NCBI RefSeq assembly: GCF_014490725.1
Contig: NZ_JACOQL010000001.1
Coordinates: forward strand, 868,001-932,000
Direction of reading: 5' to 3'
DNA length: 64,000 bases
Source: Paracoccus amoyensis
Lineage (GTDB): Bacteria > Pseudomonadota > Alphaproteobacteria > Rhodobacterales > Rhodobacteraceae
Both the position numbers and the translations under genes were made by a program. Numbering within the stretch: position 1 is the first letter of the stretch; each line of letters begins with the position of its first letter. The notes under the pieces are model-generated. The model was not told where the DNA came from, made no database searches, and saw only the letters and a program-made list of their open reading frames with translations. This document shows, piece by piece, positions 17,358 to 26,871 of this stretch.

Positions 17358-17383
17358 CGGTCGCCATCTCGACGTAACAATGC

Positions 17384-17424
17384 AGGGGCCGCGGAGGGGT
17401 TGGAAAACCTCTTTCGCGGCCCTT
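17384..17424 (+). terminator. Hairpin between dppA and dppB
   Basis: A long stem-loop (AGGGGCCGCGGAGG... pairing with ...CCTCTTTCGCGGCCCTT) lies 27 bases after the dppA stop and ends 15 bases before dppB. There is only a short T run, so it is better read as an attenuator or mRNA-stabilising hairpin that lets the binding protein be made in excess over the permeases, as is usual for such operons. Confidence 0.6.
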
Positions 17425-17438
17425 CAGGCTAGGATGCG

Positions 17439-18446
17439 ATGTTCAAATTCATCATCTCTAAACTGCTTTATCTGGTCCCCACCTTCATCGGGATCACGAT
17501 AGTCGCCTTTGGCTTTATTCGTTTGTTGCCGGGGGATCCGGTTCTGCTGATGGCAGGTGAGCGCGGCGTTTCGCCGGAACGATATGCCGCCATTACGGAA
17601 CAGCTGGGGTTCGACAAACCCGTCTGGCAGCAATATCTGCAATATCTGGGCAATTTGCTGCAAGGTGATCTGGGGACGTCACTGGTCACCAAAAAACCTG
17701 TTCTCGACGAATTCATGGCGCTTTTCCCGGCAACCGTCGAACTGGCGCTGCTGGCGATCATTATTGCCGCCGCCATCGGCATTCCCGTCGGTGTTCTGGC
17801 AGCGATCAAGCGCGGATCCTGGTTCGACCAGATCTCGATGGCGGGTGCGCTGGTCGGCTTTTCCATGCCGATCTTCTGGTGGGGCCTGCTGCTGATCATC
17901 TTCTTCTCGGGCTATCTGGGCTGGACGCCGGTCTCGGGTCGCATCTCGTTGATGTATTACTTCGAGCCGGTGACGGGCTTCATGCTGATCGATAGCCTGC
18001 TGTCGGGTCAGGAAGGCGCGTTCAAATCCGCGCTGTCGCACCTGATCCTGCCGTCCATCGTGCTGGCGACGATTCCGCTGGCGGTGATTGCGCGACAGAC
18101 CCGCTCGGCCATGCTGGAAGTGATGGGCGAAGATTACGTTCGCACCGCCCGCGCCAAGGGGCTGTCGCCGCGCCGCGTGGTCGGCATCCATGCGTTGCGT
18201 AACGCAATGATCCCGGTCATCACCACGATCGGCCTGCAAGTCGGAGTCCTGATGGCGGGCGCGATCCTGACCGAAACGATCTTCTCGTGGCCGGGAATTG
18301 GCAAATGGATGATCGATTCGATTTCCCGTCGCGACTACCCGGTCGTTCAAAGCGGTCTGCTGTTGATCGCGCTGATCGTGATGATCGTAAACCTGATCGT
18401 TGACCTGACCTACGGTCTCATCAACCCGAGGATTCGTCACAAATGA
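17439..18446 (+). CDS. dppB: Dipeptide ABC transporter permease DppB
   Basis: 335 residues, six membrane helices of the BPD_transp_1 family. N-terminal IISKLLYLVPTFIGITIVAFG and LLPGDPVLLMAGERG are typical of DppB/OppB; the EAA loop is RTARAKGLSPRRVVGIHALRNAMIP, where the ATPase docks. Its stop overlaps dppC. Forms the inner-membrane channel with DppC. Confidence 0.94.
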   Translation: MFKFIISKLLYLVPTFIGITIVAFGFIRLLPGDPVLLMAGERGVSPERYAAITEQLGFDKPVWQQYLQYLGNLLQGDLGTSLVTKKPVLDEFMALFPATVELALLAIIIAAAIGIPVGVLAAIKRGSWFDQISMAGALVGFSMPIFWWGLLLIIFFSGYLGWTPVSGRISLMYYFEPVTGFMLIDSLLSGQEGAFKSALSHLILPSIVLATIPLAVIARQTRSAMLEVMGEDYVRTARAKGLSPRRVVGIHALRNAMIPVITTIGLQVGVLMAGAILTETIFSWPGIGKWMIDSISRRDYPVVQSGLLLIALIVMIVNLIVDLTYGLINPRIRHK

Positions 18447-19351
18447 CCGATGCAAGCACAACTGTAAAAGTATCCAGCGGCGCAATCCGTCGGCAGATGC
18501 TGAAAGATTTCTGGTTCTATTTCAGCCGGAACAAGGGCGCGGTCATCGGGCTGTTCGTCTTTATCCTGCTGGTGCTGACGGCGGTGTTCGCCCCGGTTCT
18601 GGCCCCTTACAACCCGGCAACCCAGTTCCGCGATGCGCTGCTTGTCCCGCCAGTCTGGCAGGATGGTGGCAGTTCCCGTTTCCTGCTGGGCACGGATGCG
18701 GTTGGCCGTGACCTGCTGTCGCGCCTGATCTATGGGGCGCAATATTCGCTGTTCATCGGCATCGTCGTTGTCGGCGTGGCACTGATTGGCGGGATCATCA
18801 TCGGACTTGTCGCGGGCTTCTATGGTGGCTGGGTCGATACGGTCATCATGCGGGTGATGGATGTCATTCTGGCGTTTCCGTCGCTGCTGCTGGCACTTGT
18901 GCTGGTCGCCGTTCTGGGGCCGGGGCTGACAAACGCGATGATTGCCATCGCGATCGTCTATCAGCCGCATTTCGCGCGGTTGACCCGCGCTGCAGTCATG
19001 TCCGAAAAACGGCGCGAATACGTTACCGCCGCGCGTGTCGCGGGGGCCGGCAATCTGCGCCTGATGTTCAAGACGATCCTGCCCAACTGTCTGGCGCCAC
19101 TGATCGTGCAGGCGACCTTGTCGTTTTCCTCGGCGATCCTTGACGCCGCTGCCCTGGGTTTTCTGGGCATGGGGGCACAGCCGCCCGCGCCGGAATGGGG
19201 CACCATGCTGGCAGAAGCGCGTGAATTCATCACCCGCGCACCCTGGGTCGTGACCTTCCCCGGTCTGGCGATCCTGATCTCGGTTCTTGCCATCAACCTG
19301 ATGGGCGACGGGCTGCGTGACGCGTTCGACCCGAAACTGAAGCGGAGCTGA
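18443..19351 (+). CDS. dppC: Dipeptide ABC transporter permease DppC
   Basis: 302 residues. It has the N-terminal DppC/OppC region (RNKGAVIGLFVFILLVLTAV, APYNP), the GTDAVGRDLLSRLIYGA motif, five more helices, an EAA loop (REYVTAARVAGAGNLRLMF) and LGFLGMGAQPPAPEWG near the C terminus. The ATG overlaps the dppB stop by four bases. Partner of DppB. Confidence 0.94.
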   Translation: MTDASTTVKVSSGAIRRQMLKDFWFYFSRNKGAVIGLFVFILLVLTAVFAPVLAPYNPATQFRDALLVPPVWQDGGSSRFLLGTDAVGRDLLSRLIYGAQYSLFIGIVVVGVALIGGIIIGLVAGFYGGWVDTVIMRVMDVILAFPSLLLALVLVAVLGPGLTNAMIAIAIVYQPHFARLTRAAVMSEKRREYVTAARVAGAGNLRLMFKTILPNCLAPLIVQATLSFSSAILDAAALGFLGMGAQPPAPEWGTMLAEAREFITRAPWVVTFPGLAILISVLAINLMGDGLRDAFDPKLKRS

Positions 19352-19358
19352 GCGGACC

Positions 19359-20207
19359 ATGGCACTTTTGACAATCAAGAACCTGACCGTCCGCTTTGCC
19401 ACCTCGACCGGATCTTTCACTGCCGTGGACAGCATCGACGTCACCGTGGACAAGGGCGAAGTCCTGGCCATCGTGGGCGAATCCGGCTCGGGCAAGTCGG
19501 TGTCCATGCTGGCGGTGATGGGGCTTCTGCCCGATACGGCAACGATCACCGCCGACGAAATGACCTTTGACGGCCAGGACCTGAAACGCCTGTCGCCAAA
19601 CCAGCGGCGCAAGATCATCGGCAATGAAATCACGATGATCTTTCAGGAACCGATTGCGTCGCTGAATCCGTCCTTCACGGTCGGTTATCAGGTCGAAGAG
19701 GTCTTGCGCTTCAAGATGGGAATGGGCCGCCGCGCGGCCCGCGCCCGCGCGATCGAACTGTTCACGGCAGTCGGCATCCCCGAGCCGGAACAGAAGCTGA
19801 AGGTTTATCCCCACCAGATGTCGGGCGGACAAAGCCAGCGCGTGATGATCGCGATGGCGATTGCCACCAATCCACGCCTGCTGATCGCGGATGAGCCGAC
19901 CACGGCCTTGGACGTGACCATCCAGAAGCAAATTCTGGACCTGCTGATGAAGTTGCAAGAGGATTACGGCATGGCCCTGATCATGATCACGCATGACATG
20001 GGCGTGGTCGCGGAAACCGCTGATCGGGTGTCGGTTCAGTATAAGGGCAAGAAGATGGAGGAAGCGGACGTGCTGTCGCTGTTCGAAAATCCTCAAAGCA
20101 ATTATACGCGAGCGCTGCTGTCGGCTTTGCCTGAAAACGCGACCGGCGACCGGCTTCCGACCGTTTCGGACTTCTTCAACCCAGAGGCTGAGGAGGCCAA
20201 GGCATGA
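19359..20207 (+). CDS. dppD: Dipeptide ABC transporter ATPase DppD
   Basis: 282-residue ABC ATPase: Walker [13 protein letters not shown]-loop [13 protein letters not shown], signature [15 protein letters not shown], Walker [14 protein letters not shown]-loop MITHDMG. The E-S-G-S-G-K-S form and the SLNP after the Q-loop are hallmarks of the oligo/dipeptide family. DppD proteins often carry a C-terminal iron-sulfur cysteine cluster; I see no such Cys set in this one, which ends [13 protein letters not shown]. Confidence 0.93.
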   Translation: MALLTIKNLTVRFATSTGSFTAVDSIDVTVDKGEVLAIVGESGSGKSVSMLAVMGLLPDTATITADEMTFDGQDLKRLSPNQRRKIIGNEITMIFQEPIASLNPSFTVGYQVEEVLRFKMGMGRRAARARAIELFTAVGIPEPEQKLKVYPHQMSGGQSQRVMIAMAIATNPRLLIADEPTTALDVTIQKQILDLLMKLQEDYGMALIMITHDMGVVAETADRVSVQYKGKKMEEADVLSLFENPQSNYTRALLSALPENATGDRLPTVSDFFNPEAEEAKA

Positions 20208-21049
20208 CCATTGCAGCAGAAGGCCGCAACCTGATCCGCGACTATGAAATCCCCGGCTCGATTTTTCGGGGATCATCATCGGTTCGTGCGGTCAAAGGCA
20301 TCAGCTTTTCGGTCGAACGGGGCAAGACGCTGGCCATCGTCGGCGAATCCGGTTCCGGGAAATCCACGCTGGCGCGGATCATCGCGCTGATCGACCCGGC
20401 GACCGAAGGCGAATTGCTGATCGAGGGGAAACCCGTTGACATCGCTCGGCAAAAGCCCACCCGTGACATGCGTTCGACGGTGCAGATGGTGTTTCAGAAC
20501 CCCTATGGCAGTCTGAATCCGCGCCAGAAGATCGGCGATGTGCTGACTGAACCTTTGGCGCTGAACACCAATGTGCCTGCGGCAGAACGTCGTAAACGGG
20601 CCGAGGAGATGTTGGAAAAGGTCGGCATGCCGCGCGAGGTGTATAACCGCTATCCGCACATGTTCTCGGGCGGGCAGCGGCAGCGGATCGCGATTGCGCG
20701 GGCGCTGATGCTGAACCCGACACTTTTGGTGCTGGACGAACCTGTCTCGGCGCTGGACTTGTCGGTTCAGGCGCAGGTGTTGAACCTGTTGGCGGACCTG
20801 CAGGCCGAATTCGATCTGGCCTATGTGTTCATCAGCCATGATCTGTCGGTGGTGCGCTATATCGCCGACGATGTTCTGGTGATGCACAAGGGCGAGGCAG
20901 TCGAACAGGGAACGCGGGACGAAGTTTTTGCCGACCCCAAGCACCCCTACACGCGCCAGCTTTTCGCCGCGACCCCGGTCACCGATGTCGAAGCCATTCG
21001 TGCGCGCGTGGCCAGCCGTCAGGCCGCACGGGCATCCGCCCAGTCATAA
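20204..21049 (+). CDS. dppF: Dipeptide ABC transporter ATPase DppF
   Basis: 281-residue second ATPase of the importer: Walker [15 protein letters not shown]-loop VFQNPYGSLNPRQKIG, signature FSGGQRQRIAIARAL, Walker B LLVLDEPVSALDLS, H-loop ISHDLSV. ATG overlaps the dppD stop. With DppD it forms the nucleotide-binding pair of the DppABCDF complex. It is the last transporter gene; the davA-like gene starts 103 bases later. Confidence 0.93.
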   Translation: MTIAAEGRNLIRDYEIPGSIFRGSSSVRAVKGISFSVERGKTLAIVGESGSGKSTLARIIALIDPATEGELLIEGKPVDIARQKPTRDMRSTVQMVFQNPYGSLNPRQKIGDVLTEPLALNTNVPAAERRKRAEEMLEKVGMPREVYNRYPHMFSGGQRQRIAIARALMLNPTLLVLDEPVSALDLSVQAQVLNLLADLQAEFDLAYVFISHDLSVVRYIADDVLVMHKGEAVEQGTRDEVFADPKHPYTRQLFAATPVTDVEAIRARVASRQAARASAQS

Positions 21050-21054
21050 GTTCA

Positions 21055-21080
21055 TCGCGGCCCGCCCCCGTGGGCCGCGA
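21055..21080 (+). terminator. Perfect inverted repeat after dppF
   Basis: TCGCGGCCC and GGGCCGCGA form a nine-base perfect stem with an eight-base loop just after the dppF stop. No T run follows, so it may only slow or process the transcript rather than end it. The davA gene downstream may still be read through. Confidence 0.5.
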
Positions 21081-21151
21081 CCCAAGCCATAGTTGCGTTT
21101 TCGGGCCAGCTTAGCCACCATTGCTTCACTCGATGATCCGGCGAGGTCCAG

Positions 21152-21919
21152 ATGAAAGTTGCGCTTCTTCAGTTGCACCCCCTCGATGACGCTGACAGCG
21201 CCGATCCGGGCTGGCTGGCCCCTATCGCGCGCAATCTGGGCAATCTGGGCGTCGATGTTCTGGTGCTGCCCGAACTGATCCTGCCCGGCTATAATCGGCC
21301 CGACGCGCATCGCGATCTGTCGCAATCCCTGAGCGGCCGATGGGTCCAGCAAATAAGCAGTATCGCCCGCGACGCCAATCTGGCGATCACCTTTGGCTGG
21401 GCAGAGCGGGCCGGCGATCAGGTTTACAATGCCGCGTCTTTCATTGGTGCGGATGGCGCGATCCGCGGGCATTACCGCAAGATTCAGCTTTTCGGCCCGA
21501 TGGAGCGACAAAGCTTCCAGCATGGCAGCGATGACCCGCCCGTCTTCGAGTATCGCGGTCACAGGATCGGAATGCTGGTTTGCTATGACATCGAATTTCC
21601 CGAACACGCGCGGTCATTGGCGCGGCACGGGGCGGAAATTCTGGTCGTGCCGACAGCGAACCCCGTTGGCTACGACCATGTTCAGGAATATCTGATCCCC
21701 GCACGTGCCAGCGAAAATGCAGTCAACATCATCTATGCCAATTACATCGGCCCGGACGGCGATATGGCATTCGGAGGCGGTTCGGTCATCGTTGGGCCAG
21801 ACGGCCGTCCGTTGGCCAGTGCGGGCAGGTCGCCGGCGATCCTGATCGCCGACCTGCCCAAGCGCACCGACTTTGCCGATGATACCTTGTCGACACAACT
21901 TGGCGAGTTGCGCGCCTGA
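21152..21919 (+). CDS. davA: Nitrilase-superfamily amidase, DavA-like (5-aminovaleramidase)
   Basis: 255 residues of the carbon-nitrogen hydrolase superfamily with the full catalytic set: Glu in VLPELILPGYN, Lys in YRKIQLFG and the nucleophile Cys in LVCYDIEFPE. Length matches Pseudomonas DavA, which hydrolyses 5-aminovaleramide to 5-aminovalerate. The assignment rests mainly on the convergent neighbour, a close match to DavB, which makes that substrate from lysine. The upstream dpp operon on the same strand could be co-transcribed. An omega-amidase or other aliphatic amidase role cannot be excluded from sequence alone. Confidence 0.8.
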   Translation: MKVALLQLHPLDDADSADPGWLAPIARNLGNLGVDVLVLPELILPGYNRPDAHRDLSQSLSGRWVQQISSIARDANLAITFGWAERAGDQVYNAASFIGADGAIRGHYRKIQLFGPMERQSFQHGSDDPPVFEYRGHRIGMLVCYDIEFPEHARSLARHGAEILVVPTANPVGYDHVQEYLIPARASENAVNIIYANYIGPDGDMAFGGGSVIVGPDGRPLASAGRSPAILIADLPKRTDFADDTLSTQLGELRA

Positions 21920-23566
21920 TCAATCCTTCAGCGCAATCGGCCCGAGTTCGGGATAAAGATCACCCGGCCCCGGATTCGCCGCCGATGATGTCCCGCCAAG
22001 ATGGGTCATGATTCCCCAGACGGCGTTCAACCCTGTCTGCACGGCACCTTCCACCCAGGCCGGGGTCCAGCTGACGCCATCCCCCGCAAGGAACAATCCG
22101 CGCTGATGTTCCGGCAGACGATCCTGCATGAAATGCCCGTAAACGCGATGGTTATAGCGGTAATGCCCTGGCAGCGCGCCCTTGAAGGCGCCAAGGAAGT
22201 TTTCATCCGCTTCCCAGCTGACGATCAGGGGCTTGCCGCGAATATGGCTGGCGATATCGACATCGGGATAAACCTTCTTCAGCGCCTTCAACGCCAGATC
22301 CACACGCTTTTCAGCCGAAAGCGGCAGCACCTTCAGCGCATCGGTCATCCAGCTGTAGGACAGGCAGATCACGCCCGGCTGGTCAGCGCCATTATCAAAG
22401 AAATAGGTGCCGCGCGTCAGCCGGTCGGTCAGTGTCATAGACATCGCGGGACGACCACTGACCGGATCCTCATCCCTCCAGAAGGGGCGATCCACCATGA
22501 TGAATGTCTTGGCCGCCTGCATGTAACGGGTGCGATCCAGCGCCATCCACAGCTTCTGTTCGAACAAATCCTCGTCCACGTCCATCGCTGTGGTCAACAG
22601 ATGGCTTTGACAGGTCGCCAGCACGGCGGCGTAGTCATCTTCGTTACCCCACTGATCGGTTACGACAATCGCTCCACCGGGTTTGCGCGAAATCGCCGTG
22701 GCGCGGGACCGGGTTGCACTGCCGTTCAGGCTGGCAAGGCTGGTGCCTTCCCGCCAATAGGCGCAGGCAGGCGTCGCATGCCACAGCCGCCACAGCACAT
22801 TGGTCACGCCACCAACGACATAGCGTTGATCATCGTCAAAGCCCAACAGATTGACCCGCAGGATTTCCAGCATCGAGTTGGGGAAATCGCTGTCCCATCC
22901 CCCTGTGCCAAAGCCAACTTGCCCAAAGACTTCGCGATGCCGGAAACTAAGGGCCTGAAACGCATCTGATCGCGTCACGAAGTCATAGAAGGTGCGTTCG
23001 TCCCATTCCGCCACCAACGGGTTCCACAGCGATTTCACGCGGTGTGCATCACGGGCGATAATTGCCTCTCGCAATTCGGGATAGGCGGCGTGCTGCGCCA
23101 GCGCCGCATCATAGGCGGTGGCGATTTCGCGATACAGGGCGGGCAGATCATCCAGCTTGCGGGCGAACAGGGTTTCCCCCTCAAGGTCGATCACCGTCGA
23201 TCCCGCCGCCCCGCTGAGCGGATTGGGAAAAGGTTCGGACCTGCAACCGACAAGATCGTGGTAGTGAAAGAACCCCCGCGACGAGACGGGAAACCGCATC
23301 CCGCCAAGTTCCGCAACAATGCCATTTGTGCCCTCGAATGTGGCCGAGCGCAGACGGCCCCCGAATTTATCGCTCTCATAGATGATTGGACACAGCCCCA
23401 TCTTCATCAATTCAAACGCCGCGATGATGCCTGACGCCCCTGCCCCGATAATGGCGACTTTTTCGCCCTGCATCTCGGCGGGGATTTGGCCCAGCCCGGC
23501 GGGATGCTTGATCCAGTCGTCATAGGCGAAAGGAAAATCCGGGCCAAAGGCGCTTAGGGTCTGCAT
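21920..23566 (-). CDS. davB: Flavin monooxygenase, lysine 2-monooxygenase DavB-like
   Basis: 548-residue flavin amine oxidase. N-terminal FAD-binding motif VAIIGAGASGIIAAFELM and the GGRLRS loop, followed by AELGGMRFPVSS; the C-terminal FAD site is GLFLAGDGVSWTPAWVEGA. Stretches such as FGPDFPFAYDDW, KHPAGLGQIPAE, REVFGQVGFGTGGWDSDFP and NPGPGDLYPELGPIAL match what I recall of Pseudomonas putida DavB, which turns L-lysine plus oxygen into 5-aminovaleramide. Start ATG 23566 has GGAG upstream; the longer frame from 23629 lacks support. It converges with the davA-like gene (stops adjoin), and its start region faces ridA. Confidence 0.85.
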   Translation of the reverse strand: MQTLSAFGPDFPFAYDDWIKHPAGLGQIPAEMQGEKVAIIGAGASGIIAAFELMKMGLCPIIYESDKFGGRLRSATFEGTNGIVAELGGMRFPVSSRGFFHYHDLVGCRSEPFPNPLSGAAGSTVIDLEGETLFARKLDDLPALYREIATAYDAALAQHAAYPELREAIIARDAHRVKSLWNPLVAEWDERTFYDFVTRSDAFQALSFRHREVFGQVGFGTGGWDSDFPNSMLEILRVNLLGFDDDQRYVVGGVTNVLWRLWHATPACAYWREGTSLASLNGSATRSRATAISRKPGGAIVVTDQWGNEDDYAAVLATCQSHLLTTAMDVDEDLFEQKLWMALDRTRYMQAAKTFIMVDRPFWRDEDPVSGRPAMSMTLTDRLTRGTYFFDNGADQPGVICLSYSWMTDALKVLPLSAEKRVDLALKALKKVYPDVDIASHIRGKPLIVSWEADENFLGAFKGALPGHYRYNHRVYGHFMQDRLPEHQRGLFLAGDGVSWTPAWVEGAVQTGLNAVWGIMTHLGGTSSAANPGPGDLYPELGPIALKD

Positions 23567-23737
23567 CGTCGTCACTCCATTCCTGTCGGTCCGCGCATTG
23601 TCTTTGGGTGTTTGACATGCGCTTGGCATGAATTGCCCCTGAACGATGGGTCAGTCAACCACCGCTTGCCCCAAACGGCGCGTCTGGTTAGCGTCGCGAC
23701 GAAATCGAATCCCGATCCCTTAGTTTGGAGACTGAAA

Positions 23738-24085
23738 ATGACTGATATAAACCGCCTCGAATCCGGCAAACGGATGAGCCAGGCCGTCGTGGCCAACGGC
23801 ACTGTCTGGCTGGCCGGTCAGGTTGGCGAAGCGGGCGCGCCCGTCGCCGATCAGACCCGTCAGATTCTGGCCGAGATTGATCGTCTTCTGGCAGAAGCAG
23901 GCACGGACAAGACCAGGATCGTTCAGGCCATCATCTGGATGGCAGACATGAAAGACTTTGCCGCCATGAACGAAGTCTGGGACGCCTGGGTGCCCGCAGG
24001 CCATGCCCCCGCCCGCGCGACCGGCGAAGCGGCACTGGCGACGCCGGAATATCTGGTCGAGATCATCGTGACCGCGGTTCTTTAA
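23738..24085 (+). CDS. RidA-family enamine/imine deaminase
   Basis: 115 residues of the RidA/YjgF family: AVVANGTVWLAGQVGE, a middle helix and the closing EIIVTAVL. RidA proteins hydrolyse reactive imines made by amino-acid oxidases and PLP enzymes. The usual catalytic Arg is present as PARATGEAAL. The gene is divergent from davB and starts at ATG 23738 with TTTGGAG upstream. The neighbour makes an imine-type intermediate, so the placement suggests a clean-up role for the lysine oxidation product. Its end overlaps the end of lpxB, which runs the other way. Confidence 0.82.
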   Translation: MTDINRLESGKRMSQAVVANGTVWLAGQVGEAGAPVADQTRQILAEIDRLLAEAGTDKTRIVQAIIWMADMKDFAAMNEVWDAWVPAGHAPARATGEAALATPEYLVEIIVTAVL

Positions 24086-25223
24086 TCGCCTCAAGGACCG
24101 AGCGCGCCGCGCGAAGGCCCGGCGCCTCTCCTCCTCTGCCTAACCGCTCCATGGTCAGGTCCATGGCGGCATATTGCGCATCGCGCACGGAATCATCTTC
24201 CAGCACGTTCTGCAAAGCCTCGGCCAAAGGAGTGGGTTGGCAATCACGGCCCAGATATTCGGGAATGGTGCGGGTTTCGCTGACCAGATTGACCAGCGTC
24301 ACCGTATCCGTGCGGATCATCATTCCAATGATCCAGCGGCTCAGCGGCGCCATGTCATAGCTGATGACCATGGGCACCCTGTTGGCAGCCAGTTCCAGAC
24401 TGACCGTGCCCGATGCCGCCAACGCCAGATCGGCCGCAGCAAAGGCTGCACGTTTTTCGTCGCTGTCCTCGATCACGATGGGGTCGGTGGGCCAACGTTT
24501 CGTCATGTCCCGGATCATCTGCGACACACCCGGAACAGTCGGCAGAATGACGCGAATTTCGGGAATGCGGTCGCGCAGACGCATCAACGCCTCATCAAAA
24601 CGCCCGCCAAGCCGCGAGACTTCGGATTTGCGCGACCCCGGCAGACACAGGACCAGTGGCGCATCGGCGTCGATCCCGTGTTTGGCGCGAAATGCAAATG
24701 CCTCTTCGGGGCTGGCAACCTTCTCTGTCGCGATCGGATGTCCGACAAAGTCGCACGTCATCCCCGCCGCGCGCATCAAGGGTGGCTCGAACGGCAGGAT
24801 CGCCAAAACATGATCTATCACCTTGGCCATCTTGTCGGCACGCCCCGGACGCCACGCCCAGACAGACGGGGCGACATAGTGGATTGTGCGCATCTTTGGC
24901 TGGATATCCCGCACCGCACGCGCAACGCGCAGGCAGAAATCGGGGCTGTCGATGGTGATCAGCGCATCGGGCGCTTCCTGGATCACCGCATCTGCGGTCT
25001 CTTTGATGCGCCGTTTCAAATGCCGGTATTTGGGCAGAACCTCCCAAATGCCCATCAGGCTAAGTTCATCCATCGGGAACAGACTGCTTATGCCTTGCGC
25101 TTGCATCAGCGGGCCACCGACACCCACAAACTGCACGTCCGGCACCAGTTCCTTCAAGCCCGCCATCAAGGCCGCACCAAGCTGGTCGCCGGACGGTTCA
25201 CCCGCAATGAGAAAAAATTTCAT
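24063..25223 (-). CDS. lpxB: Lipid-A-disaccharide synthase LpxB
   Basis: 386-residue GT19 glycosyltransferase joining UDP-2,3-diacylglucosamine and lipid X in lipid A synthesis, at the inner face of the inner membrane. N-terminal LIAGEPSGDQLGAAL, then GVGGPLMQAQG, HYVAPSVWAWRPGRA and ALAASGTVSLELA are family landmarks. It ends the run fabZ-lpxA-lpxI-lpxB. The 3' end overlaps that of ridA. Confidence 0.95.
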   Translation of the reverse strand: MKFFLIAGEPSGDQLGAALMAGLKELVPDVQFVGVGGPLMQAQGISSLFPMDELSLMGIWEVLPKYRHLKRRIKETADAVIQEAPDALITIDSPDFCLRVARAVRDIQPKMRTIHYVAPSVWAWRPGRADKMAKVIDHVLAILPFEPPLMRAAGMTCDFVGHPIATEKVASPEEAFAFRAKHGIDADAPLVLCLPGSRKSEVSRLGGRFDEALMRLRDRIPEIRVILPTVPGVSQMIRDMTKRWPTDPIVIEDSDEKRAAFAAADLALAASGTVSLELAANRVPMVISYDMAPLSRWIIGMMIRTDTVTLVNLVSETRTIPEYLGRDCQPTPLAEALQNVLEDDSVRDAQYAAMDLTMERLGRGGEAPGLRAARSVLEAIKEPRSR

Positions 25224-25288
25224 GCGTCATCCATCCGTTTTTGTGCCCTGATACGCGGCATAGACACGCGCCGCCTGTAACAGATCGC

Positions 25289-26086
25289 CTAGCCTCGCGA
25301 CCAAAGGAACAGCCCGGATTCGCTTGCACGCCGGATACACTCGTCACGGTCCAACAGGATAACGCTGCCAGCCAGCCATGCGATCCCGGCAAGTCCGGCG
25401 TTTGCGACCTGACTGACAGTATCGGGGCCAATGGTCGGCAGATCGATGCGCCGATCCTGATTGGCTTTAGGCGCTTTGTAGAACACGCCTTTGGCGCCAT
25501 TCGGATCGGGCCGCAACGATGCGTAGCGGCCAGAGAAATCCAACATCGCTTCGGTTCCCGGCAGCGTCTCTAGCGCAAGGCACAGGCCCTGCGCCACGAC
25601 CACACCCTGCCCGATATCCAATGCGCCCGTAGCGGCCAGCAATTCGGCCCCACGTTCAGCATCGCGACGGTCCGCATCCGAGGGCGTCCCCACCAGCAGC
25701 CCTTCGGCTGGCACAAGATCGGGCGCGGCATCGGCGATGCCCCAGATGGTCAAGCCATGTTCCTCGAATACGTCCAGAACGGCACGCAGCGCGGCATCAT
25801 CGCCCGATTGCATCGCCATCAGGATGCGCGGCACCAATTGGGCCGTGCGCGGATCGAATAATTCCGGGTCAAGACGCGGGCGGCGGATGGCACCAGCAAA
25901 AACGACGCGGCTGACATCCGCTTCGATCAGGCCATCCAGAAAGGGCACCAGCCGTTCGATGCGAAAAGGTTCTGCCGGAAAGTCCGGTTCATACCCTTCC
26001 AGCGCATAGATCAGCGGATCATCCAGGTTTTCGACGACAGCGGCGGAAAGCCCGCCCTGTCCGGCAATTACAGCGGTTCGGGTCAT
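25289..26086 (-). CDS. lpxI: UDP-2,3-diacylglucosamine pyrophosphatase LpxI
   Basis: 265 residues matching LpxI (DUF1009): N-terminal AVIAGQGGLSAAVVENL, GAIRRPRLDPELFD, then ALDIGQGVVVAQGLCLALE and a Lys/Asp-containing C-terminal part with KANQDRRIDLPTIGPDT. It cleaves UDP-diacylglucosamine to lipid X and UMP. LpxI replaces LpxH in alphaproteobacteria, which fits the phylogenetic call. ATG overlaps the lpxA stop. Confidence 0.94.
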   Translation of the reverse strand: MTRTAVIAGQGGLSAAVVENLDDPLIYALEGYEPDFPAEPFRIERLVPFLDGLIEADVSRVVFAGAIRRPRLDPELFDPRTAQLVPRILMAMQSGDDAALRAVLDVFEEHGLTIWGIADAAPDLVPAEGLLVGTPSDADRRDAERGAELLAATGALDIGQGVVVAQGLCLALETLPGTEAMLDFSGRYASLRPDPNGAKGVFYKAPKANQDRRIDLPTIGPDTVSQVANAGLAGIAWLAGSVILLDRDECIRRASESGLFLWSRG

Positions 26087-26871
26087 GATTTCATGGTCAG
26101 GAAAGAACGGTCGGACGGACCAAGGATGAACTCCAGCATGTCACGCTGCATTGGGCCGACATCTTGCCGGGCATATTGCTTTGCGCCTTCGCGGAAGGAT
26201 GTCTGCGACAGTCCGGTCAGCATTTCGCGCAATGCGGCAATATCGGCCCGTGTTGCACCGCGACGTTTCAGCCCGACGAGGTTCAGCCCGTCCAGATGGC
26301 CGCGCGGCCCCTGCACCAATCCATAGGGAATGACATCCGCCGTCACCATGGTCACGGCACCAATCATGGCGCCGCGCCCGATGCGCACCCATTGATGCAC
26401 GCCCGACAAGCCGCCGATAATGACATCATCTTCCAGATGGCAATGCCCCGCGACCGAAGCGTTGTTAACCAGAATGACCCGGTCACCGATCTGGCAGTCA
26501 TGGGCGACATGCGACCCGGCCATGAACAACCCGTCATTGCCGACACGGGTGACGCCGCCACCCCCTTCTGTGCCGGGGTTCATGGTCACATATTCGCGGA
26601 TCCGGTTCCGCGCACCGATTTCCAGCCGTGCACGTTCCCCGCGAAATTTCAGATCCTGTGGAACCTCGCCGATCGAGGCGAAGGGAAAGATCGTCGTTTC
26701 CTCGCCGATCGTGGTTTCACCCGTCACCACGACATGCGATTTCAGCACCACCCTGTCGGCAAGATCGACCTGCGGGCCGACCACGCAGAAGGGACCGACT
26801 TCGACGCCTTCGCCGATCTGCGCGCCATCCTCGATGATGGCCGAAGGGTGGATACCCGGCTTACGCATCAT
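26083..26871 (-). CDS. lpxA: UDP-GlcNAc acyltransferase LpxA
   Basis: 262 residues, left-handed beta-helix of hexapeptide repeats ([30 protein letters not shown], ...). The catalytic His lies in [11 protein letters not shown]. First acyl transfer of lipid A synthesis. Start overlaps the end of fabZ (GATGATGCGTAA), and the family length is normal. Confidence 0.96.
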   Translation of the reverse strand: MMRKPGIHPSAIIEDGAQIGEGVEVGPFCVVGPQVDLADRVVLKSHVVVTGETTIGEETTIFPFASIGEVPQDLKFRGERARLEIGARNRIREYVTMNPGTEGGGGVTRVGNDGLFMAGSHVAHDCQIGDRVILVNNASVAGHCHLEDDVIIGGLSGVHQWVRIGRGAMIGAVTMVTADVIPYGLVQGPRGHLDGLNLVGLKRRGATRADIAALREMLTGLSQTSFREGAKQYARQDVGPMQRDMLEFILGPSDRSFLTMKS

